Position numbers and translations under genes: made by a program
Part shown: one piece after another, positions 35,873 through 47,984 of the stretch
Layout of the letters: each line of letters starts with the position of its first letter
Position numbering within the stretch: position 1 is the first letter of the stretch
The notes under the pieces: generated by a model
The model's input: the letters and a program-made list of their open reading frames with translations, nothing else
Databases searched by the model: none
What the model was told of the DNA's origin: nothing
From: Bacillota bacterium
Lineage (GTDB): Bacteria; Bacillota; DSM-12270; Thermacetogeniales; Thermacetogeniaceae
Length of the DNA stretch: 64,000 nt
Reading direction: 5' to 3'
Assembly (NCBI GenBank): GCA_013177945.1
Contig: JABLXW010000011.1
Location: 1-64,000, forward strand

Positions 35873-37816
35873 CTACAGTTGCTGCAACTCGTCCGCCATT
35901 GCAGCAATCTCCTCGATCGCCCGCGCCAGCTCTTCGGCTCCAGAAGCCTGCTGGCGCGCCGCCGCTGCCGCCTCCTCAGCAGCCGAGGCCGCCTCCTGGG
36001 CAGCAGTAGCAATCTGTTCCACGCCCTTGCGCGCCTGACCCACAGCAGCAGCAATTTGGGTGGCGTTGTCGGCAACCTCGCGGGCGCTCTCTACAACCAG
36101 CTTCATGTCCTGCTCGATGGTCACCAGGTCCTGGGTAATCTTGCGCGCCTTTTCTACCTCCTGTTTTGTTGTTTCCCCTACTGCTTCTACGTCCCTGAGC
36201 ACCACCTGCACCTGCTCCTGAATTGCCTTGACGAGGTCCTTGATCTGCTCGGCGTTCCTGGCACTGTCCTGGGCGAGGTTCCTGATGTCCGAAGCAACAA
36301 CTGCAAAGCCTTTCCCGTATTCCCCGGCGCGCGCCGCCTCGATTGCCCCGCTGACCGCGAGCATATTGGTCTGGATCCCCACATTAACGATGGTATCCAC
36401 AATTTTGTCGATCTGGCGCGTCCTTTTTTCCAGCTGCCGGATCTTCTGGACATTCTCTATATTAGCCCGCAGTGCGGACTCAACTCCGGCAATAAGGTCA
36501 TCCACATTTGCCTTGTTGCGCCCCAACAGCTCGGAGAGCGCCTGAATGCGCTCGAGGGAAGCATTCGCCTTGTCGAGAATTACGTTCACCCCCTGGTCCA
36601 TCTGTCCTGCCGCGGTCGCGGAATCTTCTGCTGCCTTTGCCTGTTGAGCAGCACCCTGAGATATCTGCTGCAGGGCCGTCATGATCTGCTGGGCCGACTG
36701 GTTCATTTCAGCAATTGCCGCAGACAGCTCCTCGGCGGCAGCAGCTAAATTCTCGGCAGATTTCTGAACATCAGTTGAGGAACGCAAGACTTCGGCCATC
36801 TCGGCGAGTTCCGCAGCGCTCGTAGAAATCTGCTCCAGGGCTTTGGTCTGCTGCTCAACAGATCCCAAAACTTCCTGAGAGGCCTGCGCCTGCTCCTCTG
36901 CTGTTTTGGCGATTTGAGCAGAACCGTTACGGAAGGACTCGGCAACACCCACGGACTCTTGGGAAAGCTTGTCGATCTCCCGCGAGCCCTCTACAACCTC
37001 TGCCATGTCTCTGGCTATCCTCGCCAGATCCGCAGTAACGCCCTTGCCTTTTTCCACCTCCTGGCGCGCTACTTCCGCGGCCTTGTTGATCTCTTCAGCA
37101 ATAACCCGCACCTCGCTCTGGATAATCCCCACTAACTCCCTGATGTCGTTGGCGGCCTTTTCCGAGGTTTCCGCAAGTGTCCGCACCTCGTCGGCAACAA
37201 CAGCAAACCCCTTCCCATGCTCTCCCGCCCGGGCCGCCTCAATGGCAGCATTCAGGGCCAGCAGGTTGGTCTGGTCGGCAATGTTGACGACGGTAGACAC
37301 GATGTTTCCGATATTCTCTGCTTCCCGCTCTAGCTCCCCTACCAGGCGCGCGGATTCTGCATTCTTGTCGGCGGCGTCATTTATCCCCTGGATCAACCCT
37401 TCGATCTCTCCGGAGTTAACGCCCACAAGGTTCTGGATAGCCACTCCTCTTTCTAAAGAAACCCTTACGGCCTCCGCAGCCCTTTCGATGTTACCGAGTA
37501 TTTGGGTGATAGCAGCAAGAGACTCCTCGCAGGCTCCACCGGCCTGTTCAGCGCCCGAAGCAATCTGATCCATCGCGGACTTCAGTTCTTCGCAGGCACT
37601 TGAAGCCTCTTGAACCCCGGCGGAAAGCTCATCTGTGGCAGCAGCGATGCGCTCTGCAATCTGCTGCTGCTTGGCGTAGGTCCGCGCCTGCCTGCGCTGT
37701 GCCTCAAGCCTCCGCCTGTCGACCTGATCCTTGAGAGCAACACCCGCCTCCTTCGTCTCGGTCTTGCCGGCCCCCACGCGCGACGGGGGCAGTGCCAGTG
37801 TTTTTTCGTCAGCCAA
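35873..37816 (-). CDS. soluble chemoreceptor with two signalling tips
   Basis: 647 residues, almost all helical, with no membrane segment. Two receptor hairpin tips occur in one chain: [20 protein letters not shown] with [13 protein letters not shown] (about 180-220) and [20 protein letters not shown] with [13 protein letters not shown] (about 475-515). Two complete signalling modules may thus be fused head to tail. No sensor domain is seen, so the input may be protein contact. First gene of the che operon; TTG start with GGAGGGATGG upstream. Confidence 0.92.
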   Translation of the reverse strand: MADEKTLALPPSRVGAGKTETKEAGVALKDQVDRRRLEAQRRQARTYAKQQQIAERIAAATDELSAGVQEASSACEELKSAMDQIASGAEQAGGACEESLAAITQILGNIERAAEAVRVSLERGVAIQNLVGVNSGEIEGLIQGINDAADKNAESARLVGELEREAENIGNIVSTVVNIADQTNLLALNAAIEAARAGEHGKGFAVVADEVRTLAETSEKAANDIRELVGIIQSEVRVIAEEINKAAEVARQEVEKGKGVTADLARIARDMAEVVEGSREIDKLSQESVGVAESFRNGSAQIAKTAEEQAQASQEVLGSVEQQTKALEQISTSAAELAEMAEVLRSSTDVQKSAENLAAAAEELSAAIAEMNQSAQQIMTALQQISQGAAQQAKAAEDSATAAGQMDQGVNVILDKANASLERIQALSELLGRNKANVDDLIAGVESALRANIENVQKIRQLEKRTRQIDKIVDTIVNVGIQTNMLAVSGAIEAARAGEYGKGFAVVASDIRNLAQDSARNAEQIKDLVKAIQEQVQVVLRDVEAVGETTKQEVEKARKITQDLVTIEQDMKLVVESAREVADNATQIAAAVGQARKGVEQIATAAQEAASAAEEAAAAARQQASGAEELARAIEEIAAMADELQQL

Positions 37817-37881
37817 CTTCCATCCCTCCAGATTTTTAATATTTGCTTAAGGTGCCGCAGCAGGCACCAGATTCGCCCGTC

Positions 37882-37935
37882 TTAAAAAGCAAAAAGCACA
37901 GGGACCGGGTTCAAAACCCCCCGACCTGTGCTTTT
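37882..37935 (-). terminator. terminator-like hairpin in module copy 3
   Basis: Minus strand AAAAGCACAGG / CCTGTGCTTTTT then GCTTTTT: a textbook intrinsic terminator placed between the sigma-54 start and the first che gene, 66 bp before its start codon. Confidence 0.85.
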
Positions 37936-37997
37936 GAAAAAAGCCGGAATGCTCATAAAAGCAAATTGTGGTTTTGCAAAAATATTAATAGATACAA

Positions 37998-38262
<265 letters not shown>

Positions 38263-38320
38263 CGATGAATCAACGACGGCTAAGGCATGGGCGCCGCGGC
38301 GCCCCCCATGACACTCATAT

Positions 38321-40306
38321 TTAAATTACGAAGCGATCGCTTGCCTCCTTGAGCTTTTCCATCAACTCCACGAGGTTCCGGGCATAGCTGCTGATGCTTT
38401 CGGCAGAGGCGCTCATCTCTTCCGCCGCCGCGCTGATTTCTTCGGCGGAGGAGGCATTCTCCTGGGAAAGGGCAGCAATGCTCGCCACCTCGCGGTTGAC
38501 GCGCTCGCTCTGCTCCCGCACCGTCTTCGCTTCCTCCCTGATCTGGCCGAGCAGGCCGTTTATCTTCGACGCGCCTTGCGCGATGGCAAGAAAGTGCTCG
38601 AGAGAGTCCTTTCCGGCGGCCCTCTGCTCCGCCACCCGCGCCCCGGCCTCCTCCGCAGCCTGCACCGCGCGGGCAATGTCCTCGGCGATTTTTCCGACTA
38701 CGGCAGCCACTTCTCCCGCCTGGGTCCGGGACTGCTCGGCGAGCTTGCGCACCTCCTCGGCCACCACCGCAAAGCCGCGCCCGTGCTCCCCGGCGCGGGC
38801 GGCTTCGATCGCAGCGTTCAGGGCGAGGAGGTTCGTCTGGTCCGCGATTCCCGTGATCACGTCCGCGATTCCCGAGATCTGGCGGGCGCGCTCCTCCAGC
38901 ACGTTCATGACCTCGCGCAGGGTTCCGGTCTTGGCCGCGGTTTCTTCTATCTTGGAGGCAAGCTCCTCCATCAACTTTTCACCTTCTTTTGTGCGGGCCG
39001 CCGTTTCTTCGGTGCTGGCGGCAATATCTTCAATCCGCTGCTCCAGCGCCTGAGTGCGCCTCAGGCTCTCTTCTGAAGCCTGCGTAATCGCTGTCACGGT
39101 GTTTGCCGTATCCTGCGCCCCTGCGGAGACCTGGCCGATCGCCTCCGCTACCTGCTCGGAGGCCCGCGCGGACTCTTCAGAGGTCCGGGAGATCTCCCTC
39201 ACCGCCCCGTCCAGGTTGGCAACCGCCTCCTTGACGGCTCCCACAATCGCCTGCGTGTTCGCCACCATTTTCCTGAGGGCCCTGCCCAGAACGCCGAGTT
39301 CTGCACCGTAGTTTTCCTGCACCTCAACGCGGAGGTCGCCGGTCGCAAGGGTTTCCGCCTGGGACGCAAACCGCACAACCGGATTGGCAATTCCGCCGGC
39401 GATGATAAAGGCAAGCACCGCCACCAAGACGGCGAGGAGGATGCTTCCGTAAATCGCAGACCTCATAATCGCCCCGGCGGGAGCCAGGAACTCCTGCACC
39501 GGAGAGGTGACAACCGCCGCCCAGCCGGCGCTCTTTACCGGCGACCAGGCAACGAACTTGTCGATTCCCTTGAATACGTAGCGGTCAAATCCTTCTCCCC
39601 CCTTGATGATCTCGCTGCCCACCCGGTTCAGGCTTTCGGACTCAGACTTCGTGATGTTGAGCTTGAATATCTGGTTCGGATCGGGGTGCGCGATCGCCAC
39701 TCCCTGCGCGTCCACCAGATAGGCGTAGCCGTCCCTGCCGAAGCGGGTCGCCTCCACATCAGCAGCAAAGCGCTCGAACCCGACATTCCCGCCGAAAACC
39801 CCAATCACTTTTCCTTCCCGCACCACAGGAACGGCAAGGGAAATCACCTTCGTCCCGGTAGTTTGGCTAGTCCGCGCCTCCGATACTGCACGCTCGCCCT
39901 GCAGCGCTTTCTGGAAGTAGCCGCGCCCGCTCATGTCTACTTCCGCGCCCGCGGAGTTGATCGCCTTCCCGTCGGGTGGGGCAAAAAAGACGAGTTCGAT
40001 TTCTGCGGGCAGCGTGCTCTTGAGCCTCACGAGCTCGGCCGAAATCCGGTCCCGCTCCCCGGAGGCAAAAACGGGTGAGGCGGCTATTGCCTCGATCTGG
40101 CTGAACGTCTCTTTGAGAAAGTTGTCGACTCCGGCGGAAAGCGTGCGGGAAAGGGCGGCCATGCTGTTTTTCCCGAGTTCAGTCAGTTCCTTGCGCGCCG
40201 TATACTGCTGGCTGGCCACGATGATTCCGAGCGGAACGAAGGCAATCACAAGGAACCAGGCCAGGAGCCTCCCTTTAAGCGAATCCTTCAAGCCCCTCCA
40301 GAACAT
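38321..40306 (-). CDS. methyl-accepting chemotaxis protein (dCache type)
   Basis: 661 residues: TM1 (about 12-32), an extracellular sensor of dCache appearance ([18 protein letters not shown] ... [13 protein letters not shown]), TM2 (about 280-305), HAMP, and a signalling domain with tip [20 protein letters not shown] and [15 protein letters not shown]. The ligand is unknown; such sensors often bind amino acids or organic acids. Intact to a normal C-terminus. The ATG follows GGGGGGGC. Lies behind module copy 4. Confidence 0.95.
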   Translation of the reverse strand: MFWRGLKDSLKGRLLAWFLVIAFVPLGIIVASQQYTARKELTELGKNSMAALSRTLSAGVDNFLKETFSQIEAIAASPVFASGERDRISAELVRLKSTLPAEIELVFFAPPDGKAINSAGAEVDMSGRGYFQKALQGERAVSEARTSQTTGTKVISLAVPVVREGKVIGVFGGNVGFERFAADVEATRFGRDGYAYLVDAQGVAIAHPDPNQIFKLNITKSESESLNRVGSEIIKGGEGFDRYVFKGIDKFVAWSPVKSAGWAAVVTSPVQEFLAPAGAIMRSAIYGSILLAVLVAVLAFIIAGGIANPVVRFASQAETLATGDLRVEVQENYGAELGVLGRALRKMVANTQAIVGAVKEAVANLDGAVREISRTSEESARASEQVAEAIGQVSAGAQDTANTVTAITQASEESLRRTQALEQRIEDIAASTEETAARTKEGEKLMEELASKIEETAAKTGTLREVMNVLEERARQISGIADVITGIADQTNLLALNAAIEAARAGEHGRGFAVVAEEVRKLAEQSRTQAGEVAAVVGKIAEDIARAVQAAEEAGARVAEQRAAGKDSLEHFLAIAQGASKINGLLGQIREEAKTVREQSERVNREVASIAALSQENASSAEEISAAAEEMSASAESISSYARNLVELMEKLKEASDRFVI

Positions 40307-40397
40307 AAAAAGCCCCCCCCATCAAAACTTTCGGAATATATATTATCGGGTGATCCCTTTCTGCCTGTTCCTTTCACCCCGCTTCCTTTTTGAATCC

Positions 40398-40430
40398 AAA
40401 AAATAAAAAAGCGCGCGCCCAAACGCGCGA
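40398..40430 (-). terminator. terminator-like hairpin in module copy 4
   Basis: Minus strand CGCGCG-TTTGGG-CGCGCG followed by CTTTTTTATTTTTT. It lies between the TCAA tract and the dCache receptor gene. Confidence 0.85.
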
Positions 40431-40483
40431 TAAGCGCCCTGCAACGCCCGCCAGAAACCTCAGAACGTGGTTAAGATTATCGG

Positions 40484-40740
<257 letters not shown>

Positions 40741-40870
40741 GTTCAGGAAAAAGGGCCTATTTTTAAGAGCAGCCAGGAGGGATTTCCCGTTGTTCCGTTT
40801 TCTTTGAGGAAGCGGTGCCATAAGCAAAACCCCCCTTCGCTTTTTTTTGGGGGGCGGCAAAAAGCTTTCC

Positions 40871-40900
40871 TTGACAAGAGATTATCCAGATTGCTAATAT
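40871..40900 (+). promoter_or_regulatory. sigma-A promoter of the arsR fusion gene
   Basis: TTGACA (40871-40876), 18-bp spacer and TAATAT (40895-40900). Just downstream is TATCAAACTATCAAA, a possible ArsR-type operator. Confidence 0.8.
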
Positions 40901-40941
40901 TTAGATGATTATCAAACTATCAAAACAGTAAGAGGCCAACT

Positions 40942-41811
40942 ATGAACAAAAATATTAAAAACTTCACCAGAATTTTCAAAACCCTCGCCGATGAAAACAG
41001 GATAAAAATATTGTTATCGGTTCACAAAAAAGAATGTAAATGTGAAGGAAATGAGCCTTTCAACCGAAACGAAACCTGCATTAAAGACTTGTCAAAATCC
41101 TTAAACATTACTATCCCCACAATTTCTCATCACATTAAAGAACTTGTAAACGCAGGTCTTATCACAACAAAAAAAGAAGGAAGGTGGGTCTATTGCAGGA
41201 TAAATCAGAAAGCATTTCAAGAAGTCTGCAGTTTTCTGAACAACTTCTCAACAAGGAAAGGTCGAGGCTATCAAAAAAACTCAATAAAAGGAGGCAGTAA
41301 TATGGCAAAGAAAATTGGAGCAAAAACCAACAGCGTGACTGTACAAGAACAAAAAGGCTGTGGATGTGATGCATGTGGACCGGCCCCCAGAGAATCAACA
41401 GAAAATACCGCAGGAAAGCTGCTAAAAATCAGGTGGCAAAGATTGATATTCGAGGGAGAAACATGTCCAAGATGTGGATCAACAGAGAAAGAGGTTGACA
41501 GGGCAGTTTCCACCCTCAAGCAATCTCTCGCTCCGTTAGGAATTGAAGTTATTGTAGAAAAGGAAGAACTTTCTGTTGCAGAGTTCAAAGAAGATCCCTT
41601 ACAGTCGAATCGAATTTGGATTAACAACCGCCCGCTGGAGGATTGGATTGAAGGAAGGGTCGGCCGCAGTCCCTGCTGTGATGTTTGCGGCCCTTCGGAG
41701 TGCAGAACTCTTGAAGTAGAAGGAAAAATATATGAAGCAATTCCGGCAGAATTAATAATTAAAGCAGGGCTTATTGCTGCCTCAGAATTAGCTGGCGAAG
41801 ATGCAAATTAA
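40942..41811 (+). CDS. ArsR-type repressor fused to a DUF2703-like cysteine-rich domain
   Basis: 289 residues. N-terminal winged helix of the ArsR/SmtB family (FKTLADENRIKILLSV, then LNITIPTISHHIKELVNAGLI), with Cys in ECKCEG and ETC as possible metal(loid) ligands. From residue 121 a second domain carries CGCDACGP, CPRCGST and SPCCDVCGPSEC, resembling DUF2703, often found in metal(loid) clusters. The junction codes a translated ribosome site (AAAGGAGG before ATG 41302), so the second domain may also be made alone. AT-rich, unlike its neighbours, and on the opposite strand: probably acquired. Confidence 0.85.
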   Translation: MNKNIKNFTRIFKTLADENRIKILLSVHKKECKCEGNEPFNRNETCIKDLSKSLNITIPTISHHIKELVNAGLITTKKEGRWVYCRINQKAFQEVCSFLNNFSTRKGRGYQKNSIKGGSNMAKKIGAKTNSVTVQEQKGCGCDACGPAPRESTENTAGKLLKIRWQRLIFEGETCPRCGSTEKEVDRAVSTLKQSLAPLGIEVIVEKEELSVAEFKEDPLQSNRIWINNRPLEDWIEGRVGRSPCCDVCGPSECRTLEVEGKIYEAIPAELIIKAGLIAASELAGEDAN

Positions 41812-41826
41812 AATTCTTCCGGCTGC

Positions 41827-41866
41827 AAAAAACCCTTTTCACCTTCCAGCGAAGCGGTGAAAAGGG
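41827..41866 (-). terminator. terminator after tRNA-Ser(CGA)
   Basis: Minus strand CCCTTTTCACC / GGTGAAAAGGG followed by TTTTTT. The stem also lies after the arsR fusion gene on the plus strand, but without a T run there. Confidence 0.85.
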
Positions 41867-41890
41867 AGTCGAGCTAAGCACAGCTTTATT

Positions 41891-41986
41891 TGGCGGAGAG
41901 GGTGGGATTCGAACCCACGAGGCAGGTTTCGGCCCGCCTACTCGATTTCGAGTCGAGCGCTTTCAACCGGACTCAGCCACCTCTCC
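41891..41986 (-). tRNA. tRNA-Ser (anticodon CGA)
   Basis: Class II tRNA, acceptor GGAGAGG/CCTCTCC, anticodon loop CTCGAAA, long variable arm, encoded CCA. Confidence 0.96.
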
Positions 41987-42067
41987 GCGCCACACCTGTT
42001 TCCATGAAACGGCAAAAACCAGCTGGTTTCCTCTTGAATCCAAAAACGCCGGAGAGTCTGCCTTAAA

Positions 42068-42634
42068 TCAGGGAACCGAATCTTCATCCCCTTCGGTCGG
42101 GGCTCCCGCGCCCCTGCGCAGGAACTGGAAAAACTCCCTCAGGATCCGGGCGCAGGCTTCCTCGCAGACGCCGCCCGCGACCTCGACCCGGTGGTTGAAG
42201 CAGTCCTGCCCCAGAAGATCGACGCAGCTTCCCGCCGCCCCTCCCTTGGGGTCCCGCGCCCCGTAGACGAGCCGCTTCAGGCGCGCCTGAATCGCCGCTC
42301 CCGCGCACATCGGGCAGGGCTCCATCGTCACATACAGGGTGCACTCATTCAGGCGCCACCCGCCGGCAACCTGGGCAGCCTCCCGGAGGGCAAGAAGCTC
42401 GGCATGGGCTGTGGGATCACCGAGGCGCTCCCGCAAGTTGTGCCCGCGCCCGATGATCTTTCCCTCTTTTACAACCACCGCACCCACCGGCACTTCCCCT
42501 TTGGCAGCGGCGCGGCGGGCTTCCCTGAGGGCCTCCTTCATAAACTTTTCGTCCGCCTGATCTGCCGCGCTTACCGGCGCCGACCTGGAGTTTTCCCCAT
42601 CGGGCAGCTCCGTTGCTTCCACGCTCCCCTGCAA
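42068..42634 (-). CDS. tadA: tRNA(adenine34) deaminase TadA
   Basis: Zinc deaminase that converts A34 to inosine in tRNA-Arg(ACG). Motifs: DPTAHAELLAL (His and catalytic Glu) and TMEPCPMCAGA (two Cys). Up to 188 residues; the start is uncertain. ATG 42541 would give a typical 157-residue enzyme but has a weak ribosome site. It is flanked by tRNA genes, including its expected substrate tRNA-Arg(ACG) 230 bp upstream. Confidence 0.93.
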   Translation of the reverse strand: MQGSVEATELPDGENSRSAPVSAADQADEKFMKEALREARRAAAKGEVPVGAVVVKEGKIIGRGHNLRERLGDPTAHAELLALREAAQVAGGWRLNECTLYVTMEPCPMCAGAAIQARLKRLVYGARDPKGGAAGSCVDLLGQDCFNHRVEVAGGVCEEACARILREFFQFLRRGAGAPTEGDEDSVP

Positions 42635-42642
42635 GGAGAAAA

Positions 42643-42719
42643 TGGCGCGCCCGGAGGGACTCGAACCCCCGACACGCGGTTTAGGAAACCGCTGCTCTAT
42701 CCTCCTGAGCTACGGGCGC
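42643..42719 (-). tRNA. tRNA-Arg (anticodon CCT)
   Basis: Acceptor GCGCCCG/CGGGCGC, anticodon loop TTCCTAA, encoded CCA. Reads AGG. Confidence 0.95.
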
Positions 42720-42741
42720 AAAATAAACGAATGTATTAAAA

Positions 42742-42838
42742 TGGCGGAGAGAGAGGGATTCGAACCCTCGAGGCAGGGTTTAAGCCCCGCCTAATCGCTT
42801 AGCAGGCGATCGCCTTCAGCCAGCTCGGCCATCTCTCC
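42742..42838 (-). tRNA. tRNA-Ser (anticodon GCT)
   Basis: Class II, acceptor GGAGAGA/TCTCTCC, anticodon loop CTGCTAA, encoded CCA. Reads AGC/AGT; the probable partner of the T-box upstream of the serine operon. Confidence 0.95.
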
Positions 42839-42864
42839 GCAAAAAAATTTACAAAATTATGTTA

Positions 42865-42941
42865 TGGTGCGCCCGGAGGGACTTGAACCCCCAACCTACA
42901 GATCCGTAGTCTGTCGCTCTATCCAGTTGAGCTACGGGCGC
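42865..42941 (-). tRNA. tRNA-Arg (anticodon ACG)
   Basis: Acceptor GCGCCCG/CGGGCGC, anticodon loop CTACGGA, discriminator A, encoded CCA. Expected TadA substrate (A34 to I34). Confidence 0.96.
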
Positions 42942-42963
42942 AAAACAGATGATGCCTCTGAAA

Positions 42964-43054
42964 TGGCGGAGGGGGTGGGATTCGAACCCACGGGGCCCGC
43001 AAGGAGCCCAACGATTTTCAAGACCGCCTCCTTAAGCCGCTCGGACACCCCTCC
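42964..43054 (-). tRNA. tRNA-Ser (anticodon TGA)
   Basis: Class II, acceptor GGAGGGG/CCCCTCC, anticodon loop CTTGAAA, encoded CCA. Confidence 0.95.
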
Positions 43055-43282
43055 AACAGGAGCAACGAGCACGGGAAAACCCGCGCCGCCTCTGCAGCCA
43101 GTATAGCACACGCTCCCTTCCCTGTCAAGCCAGCGCAGCCCTGAGTCATCCCTGTCCGCAAGGAAGGAGGTTGTCAGGAGGCGAGAGTCCTGTGATGAGG
43201 CATCAGCAAGGAGCCGATTTGCTTCGAAAAAATTTTTTAAAAGTTTTTTTAGAAAAGGAGGAATTTTTCAGGTCGATATCTA

Positions 43283-43297
43283 ATATAATAATTAGTG
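43283..43297 (+). promoter_or_regulatory. candidate PerR box overlapping the -10 of the rubrerythrin gene
   Basis: TATAAT at 43284-43289 is a perfect -10 about 65 bp before the start codon. It lies in ATATAATAATTAGTG, matching 10 of 14 fixed bases of the PerR consensus TTATAATNATTATAA. PerR commonly controls clostridial rubrerythrins (established). No clear -35. The rest of 43055-43352 shows nothing recognisable. Confidence 0.5.
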
Positions 43298-43352
43298 CTA
43301 TTACTAACACCGGTTGATTTTAAAACCTTACAAAGGCAAAGGAGGGTTTTTT

Positions 43353-45039
<1,687 letters not shown>

Positions 45040-45181
45040 TCACTCCTTCTCCTTGGTTGGCTTCCCCCGTTCTCCCCGCCTCAAAGCGGCCCGGCCTCCG
45101 GAGGCCGCAGCAGAAACGCGGCAATGCCTTCCGGGAGGCCAATCCCACCGCCGCCGTCTGGAGCGGAACTGCAAGCAGACG

Positions 45182-46786
45182 CTACAGAGAAACGACCTTG
45201 ACGTTGAGGATTCCGCCCACCCGGCGCAGCTTTTCCAGGGTCTCCTCATCGACAGGCGAGTCCACGCTCAGGGTCATCAGCGCCTCTTCGCCCCGGGTGC
45301 AGCGGCCGACCTGCATCATGGCGATGTTGATCTGGGCCTGCCCGAGCACCGAGGCAAAGGGGCCGATCACCCCCGGCCGGTCGATGTGGTCCACAAAAAG
45401 CATGTAGGGGGTGGGAATGATGTCCATCTTGTAGCGGTTCACCTGGACAATGCGCGGCCCGTTGTCCCAGGCGATGGTTCCGGCATACTCGGCCTGGGTC
45501 CCGTTCCCGGCGATCTTTGCCGTGATCAGGTTCACATAGCCGGACCTGCTCCCTTCGTCCTGCCGTTCAAAGACCCGGATGCCGCGGTTTTCGGCAAGCC
45601 AGCCGGCGTTGACCATGTTCACGTTGTCGCCCATAACAGGCTTGAGAAGCCCCTTCAGGAAGGCAAGGGTGATAATCCCCGTTTCCCTCCTGGCAATTTC
45701 GCCGCTGTAGGTAAGTTCCACCCGCTCCACGGGAGCCTTTTCCAGCTGGTAGTAAAGCTTCCCCAGCTGCTCCGCAAGCAAAAAGTAGGGGCGCAGGGTG
45801 TTGATCTCTTCTCCCAGGAGGCAGGGAAGGTTCACCGTATTGGGGACGATCTCCCCCCGCAGGGCTCCCAGCACGTAGGCGGCGACATCCGTCCCCACCC
45901 GGTGCTGCGCCTCGTAAGTGGTCGCCCCCAGGTGGGGGGTAACGACCACGTTGTCGAATTCGAGCAGGGGATTCCCCGTGCACGGCTCCTTGGTGAAAAC
46001 GTCCAGGGCGGCGCTGGCAACGATCCCCTCCCGAAGAGCGTCGGCCAGGGCCTTTTCATCAATAATGCCGCCCCGCGCGCAGTTCACTACCCTGACCCCC
46101 CGCTTTGCAATCCGGAACTGCTCGGCCCCGATCATTCCGATGGTCTCCTCGGTCTTCGGCGTATGGACGGTGATCATATCTGCCTCCCGCACCAGGTCGT
46201 TCAGAGTTTCCTTGCGCTCCGCCCCAAACCGCTTGAAGCGCTCCAGCGGGATGTAGGGGTCGTAGGCAATCACCCGCATTCCGAAGGCCTTCAAACGGGT
46301 CGCAACCAGAGACCCGATCCGGCCCAAACCCACGATCCCCACGGTCTTCCCGTAAAGCTCGTTTCCCATGAAGCGGCTCCGCCCCCACCCTCCGCTCTTC
46401 ACCACATGGTGGGCCTGTGGAAGATTCCGGGCCGCCGCCAGCATCAGGGCAATGGTCTGCTCTGCAGCGGAAATGCTGTTGCTGTCGGGGGTGTTGACCA
46501 CCACTACACCATAGCGGGTAGCCGCATCCACATCGATGTTGTCAACGCCGTTTCCGGCACGCCCCACAACCTTCAGCTTTTTTCCCCGGCGCAGGACCTC
46601 CTCCGTCACCAGCGGGACGCTCCGCACGATCAGGGCGTCGTAGTTTTCAATGATCTCCTCCAGTTCCGGCTGGCTGATCCCGATCCTGACGTCCACCTCC
46701 GCCTCCTGGCGGAGCATTTCCAGGGCTTCGTCGACAATCTTGTCGCCCACGAGAATTCTCGGCCTTGTGTTCTCCGCGTGCTCCAT
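45182..46786 (-). CDS. serA: D-3-phosphoglycerate dehydrogenase
   Basis: About 534 residues, the long form: catalytic and NAD domain (VGRAGNGVDNIDVDAATRYGV; GIVGLGRIGSLVATRL; the His in CARGG and HLGATTYEA regions), intervening domain (about 320-440) and a C-terminal ACT domain (MLFVDHIDRPGVIGPFASVLG) that usually senses serine. First step of serine synthesis. ATG at 46786 has AAGGAGG nine bases upstream and lies 5 bp after the aminotransferase stop. Confidence 0.96.
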   Translation of the reverse strand: MEHAENTRPRILVGDKIVDEALEMLRQEAEVDVRIGISQPELEEIIENYDALIVRSVPLVTEEVLRRGKKLKVVGRAGNGVDNIDVDAATRYGVVVVNTPDSNSISAAEQTIALMLAAARNLPQAHHVVKSGGWGRSRFMGNELYGKTVGIVGLGRIGSLVATRLKAFGMRVIAYDPYIPLERFKRFGAERKETLNDLVREADMITVHTPKTEETIGMIGAEQFRIAKRGVRVVNCARGGIIDEKALADALREGIVASAALDVFTKEPCTGNPLLEFDNVVVTPHLGATTYEAQHRVGTDVAAYVLGALRGEIVPNTVNLPCLLGEEINTLRPYFLLAEQLGKLYYQLEKAPVERVELTYSGEIARRETGIITLAFLKGLLKPVMGDNVNMVNAGWLAENRGIRVFERQDEGSRSGYVNLITAKIAGNGTQAEYAGTIAWDNGPRIVQVNRYKMDIIPTPYMLFVDHIDRPGVIGPFASVLGQAQINIAMMQVGRCTRGEEALMTLSVDSPVDEETLEKLRRVGGILNVKVVSL

Positions 46787-46791
46787 CCTCC

Positions 46792-47961
46792 TCAACTCCC
46801 TCCTTCCCCGGCTGCGGCAAGCGCAACCTTCTGGGCCGCCCTGACCCCCCGCCCCAGCTCCACCGGATGGCCGCAGAGGTCAAGGGTCATTTCCAGGGCG
46901 GCAAGCACGGCAATAATGTCCAGATCCTGAACATAGCCCAGGTGCCCGATCCGGAAGATCTTGTTCTCGAGCTGGCGCTGGCCGCCAGCCACCACCACGT
47001 TGAACTTCTCCCGGAGCACCCGGCGGATGGTGTTGGCCTCGATCCCGGCGGGGCTCAAAACGGCGGTCACGGCGCTTGAGGCAACCTCGTCTGCTGCGAG
47101 CAGTTCGAGGTTGAGCGCCCGCGCCCCCTGGCGCACCATCTCCCGGTGCCGCCTGTGGCGCGCAAAGATGTTCTCCAGCCCCTCGGCCTCGATCATCTTC
47201 AGGGACTCGACAAGGGCCGAAAGCTGGGGAAGCGCCGGGGTATAGGGCGTCTGGCCCTTCGCCGCCGACTTGCGGGCGGCCTCCACATCCCAGTAGTAGC
47301 GGGCGTTGGTGCAGCGGGCGGCAGCCTCCCAGGCGCGGGGGCTGAGGCACAAAAAAGAGAGACCGGGTGGAATCATAAAGCTCTTCTGCGAGCCCGCCAC
47401 AACCACGTCGATGTTCCAGGCATCGGTTTCCAGCTCCATTGCCCCCAGGCTGCTCACCGCGTCCACGATGAAAAGAGCCGGGTGGTCCCCCAGGGCGCTG
47501 CGCAGCCCCCGCAGATCGTTGGTCACGCCAGTCGAGGTTTCATTGTGCGTGACAAAGACGGCCCTGATCTCCTGTTTTTCGTCCTTTTTAATGACATCCG
47601 CAACAGCCGCCGGATCTGCGGCCGTCCCCCAGGGAAAATCCAGCTTCTCAACCCGGGCGCCAAAGCGCCCGGCGATTTCCGCAAAGCGGTCCCCGAAAAC
47701 CCCAATGGAAACCACCAAAACCTTTTCTCCGGGTGAAACGAAGTTCGCAACGGCAGCCTCCATCGCCCCGGTTCCTGCCGAGGGAAAGATGATGATTTCG
47801 TTCTGGGTGCGGAAGACCTTCTTCAACCCCTCTGTTACTTCCTCCAGCAGCGCCTTAAATTCGGGCCCCCGGTGGTTGATCATCGGCCTGGCCAGAGCCC
47901 GCAGGACCCGGGGGGGCACCGGCGTAGGCCCCGGCAGCATCAGGTACTGTTTCTCCTCCAT
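46792..47961 (-). CDS. class V aminotransferase of the serine operon
   Basis: 389-residue PLP enzyme of the alanine-glyoxylate / serine-pyruvate family: LPGPTPVPPRVL, SAGTGAMEA, ETSTGV, DAVSSLGAMEL and the PLP Lys in GSQKSFMIPPG. Fused by context to serA and a Ser T-box, it probably acts as the phosphoserine or serine aminotransferase here (inference); it is not a classic SerC. ATG 47961 follows GGAGGAG. The frame continues into the leader but that is not coding. Confidence 0.92.
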   Translation of the reverse strand: MEEKQYLMLPGPTPVPPRVLRALARPMINHRGPEFKALLEEVTEGLKKVFRTQNEIIIFPSAGTGAMEAAVANFVSPGEKVLVVSIGVFGDRFAEIAGRFGARVEKLDFPWGTAADPAAVADVIKKDEKQEIRAVFVTHNETSTGVTNDLRGLRSALGDHPALFIVDAVSSLGAMELETDAWNIDVVVAGSQKSFMIPPGLSFLCLSPRAWEAAARCTNARYYWDVEAARKSAAKGQTPYTPALPQLSALVESLKMIEAEGLENIFARHRRHREMVRQGARALNLELLAADEVASSAVTAVLSPAGIEANTIRRVLREKFNVVVAGGQRQLENKIFRIGHLGYVQDLDIIAVLAALEMTLDLCGHPVELGRGVRAAQKVALAAAGEGGS

Positions 47962-47984
47962 TTTTCTCCTCCTCGGCAAAGTAG

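Noticed and set aside
38283-38312. terminator after the dCache receptor
   Set aside because: A GC-rich palindrome is present at the 3' side, but no T run follows on either strand.
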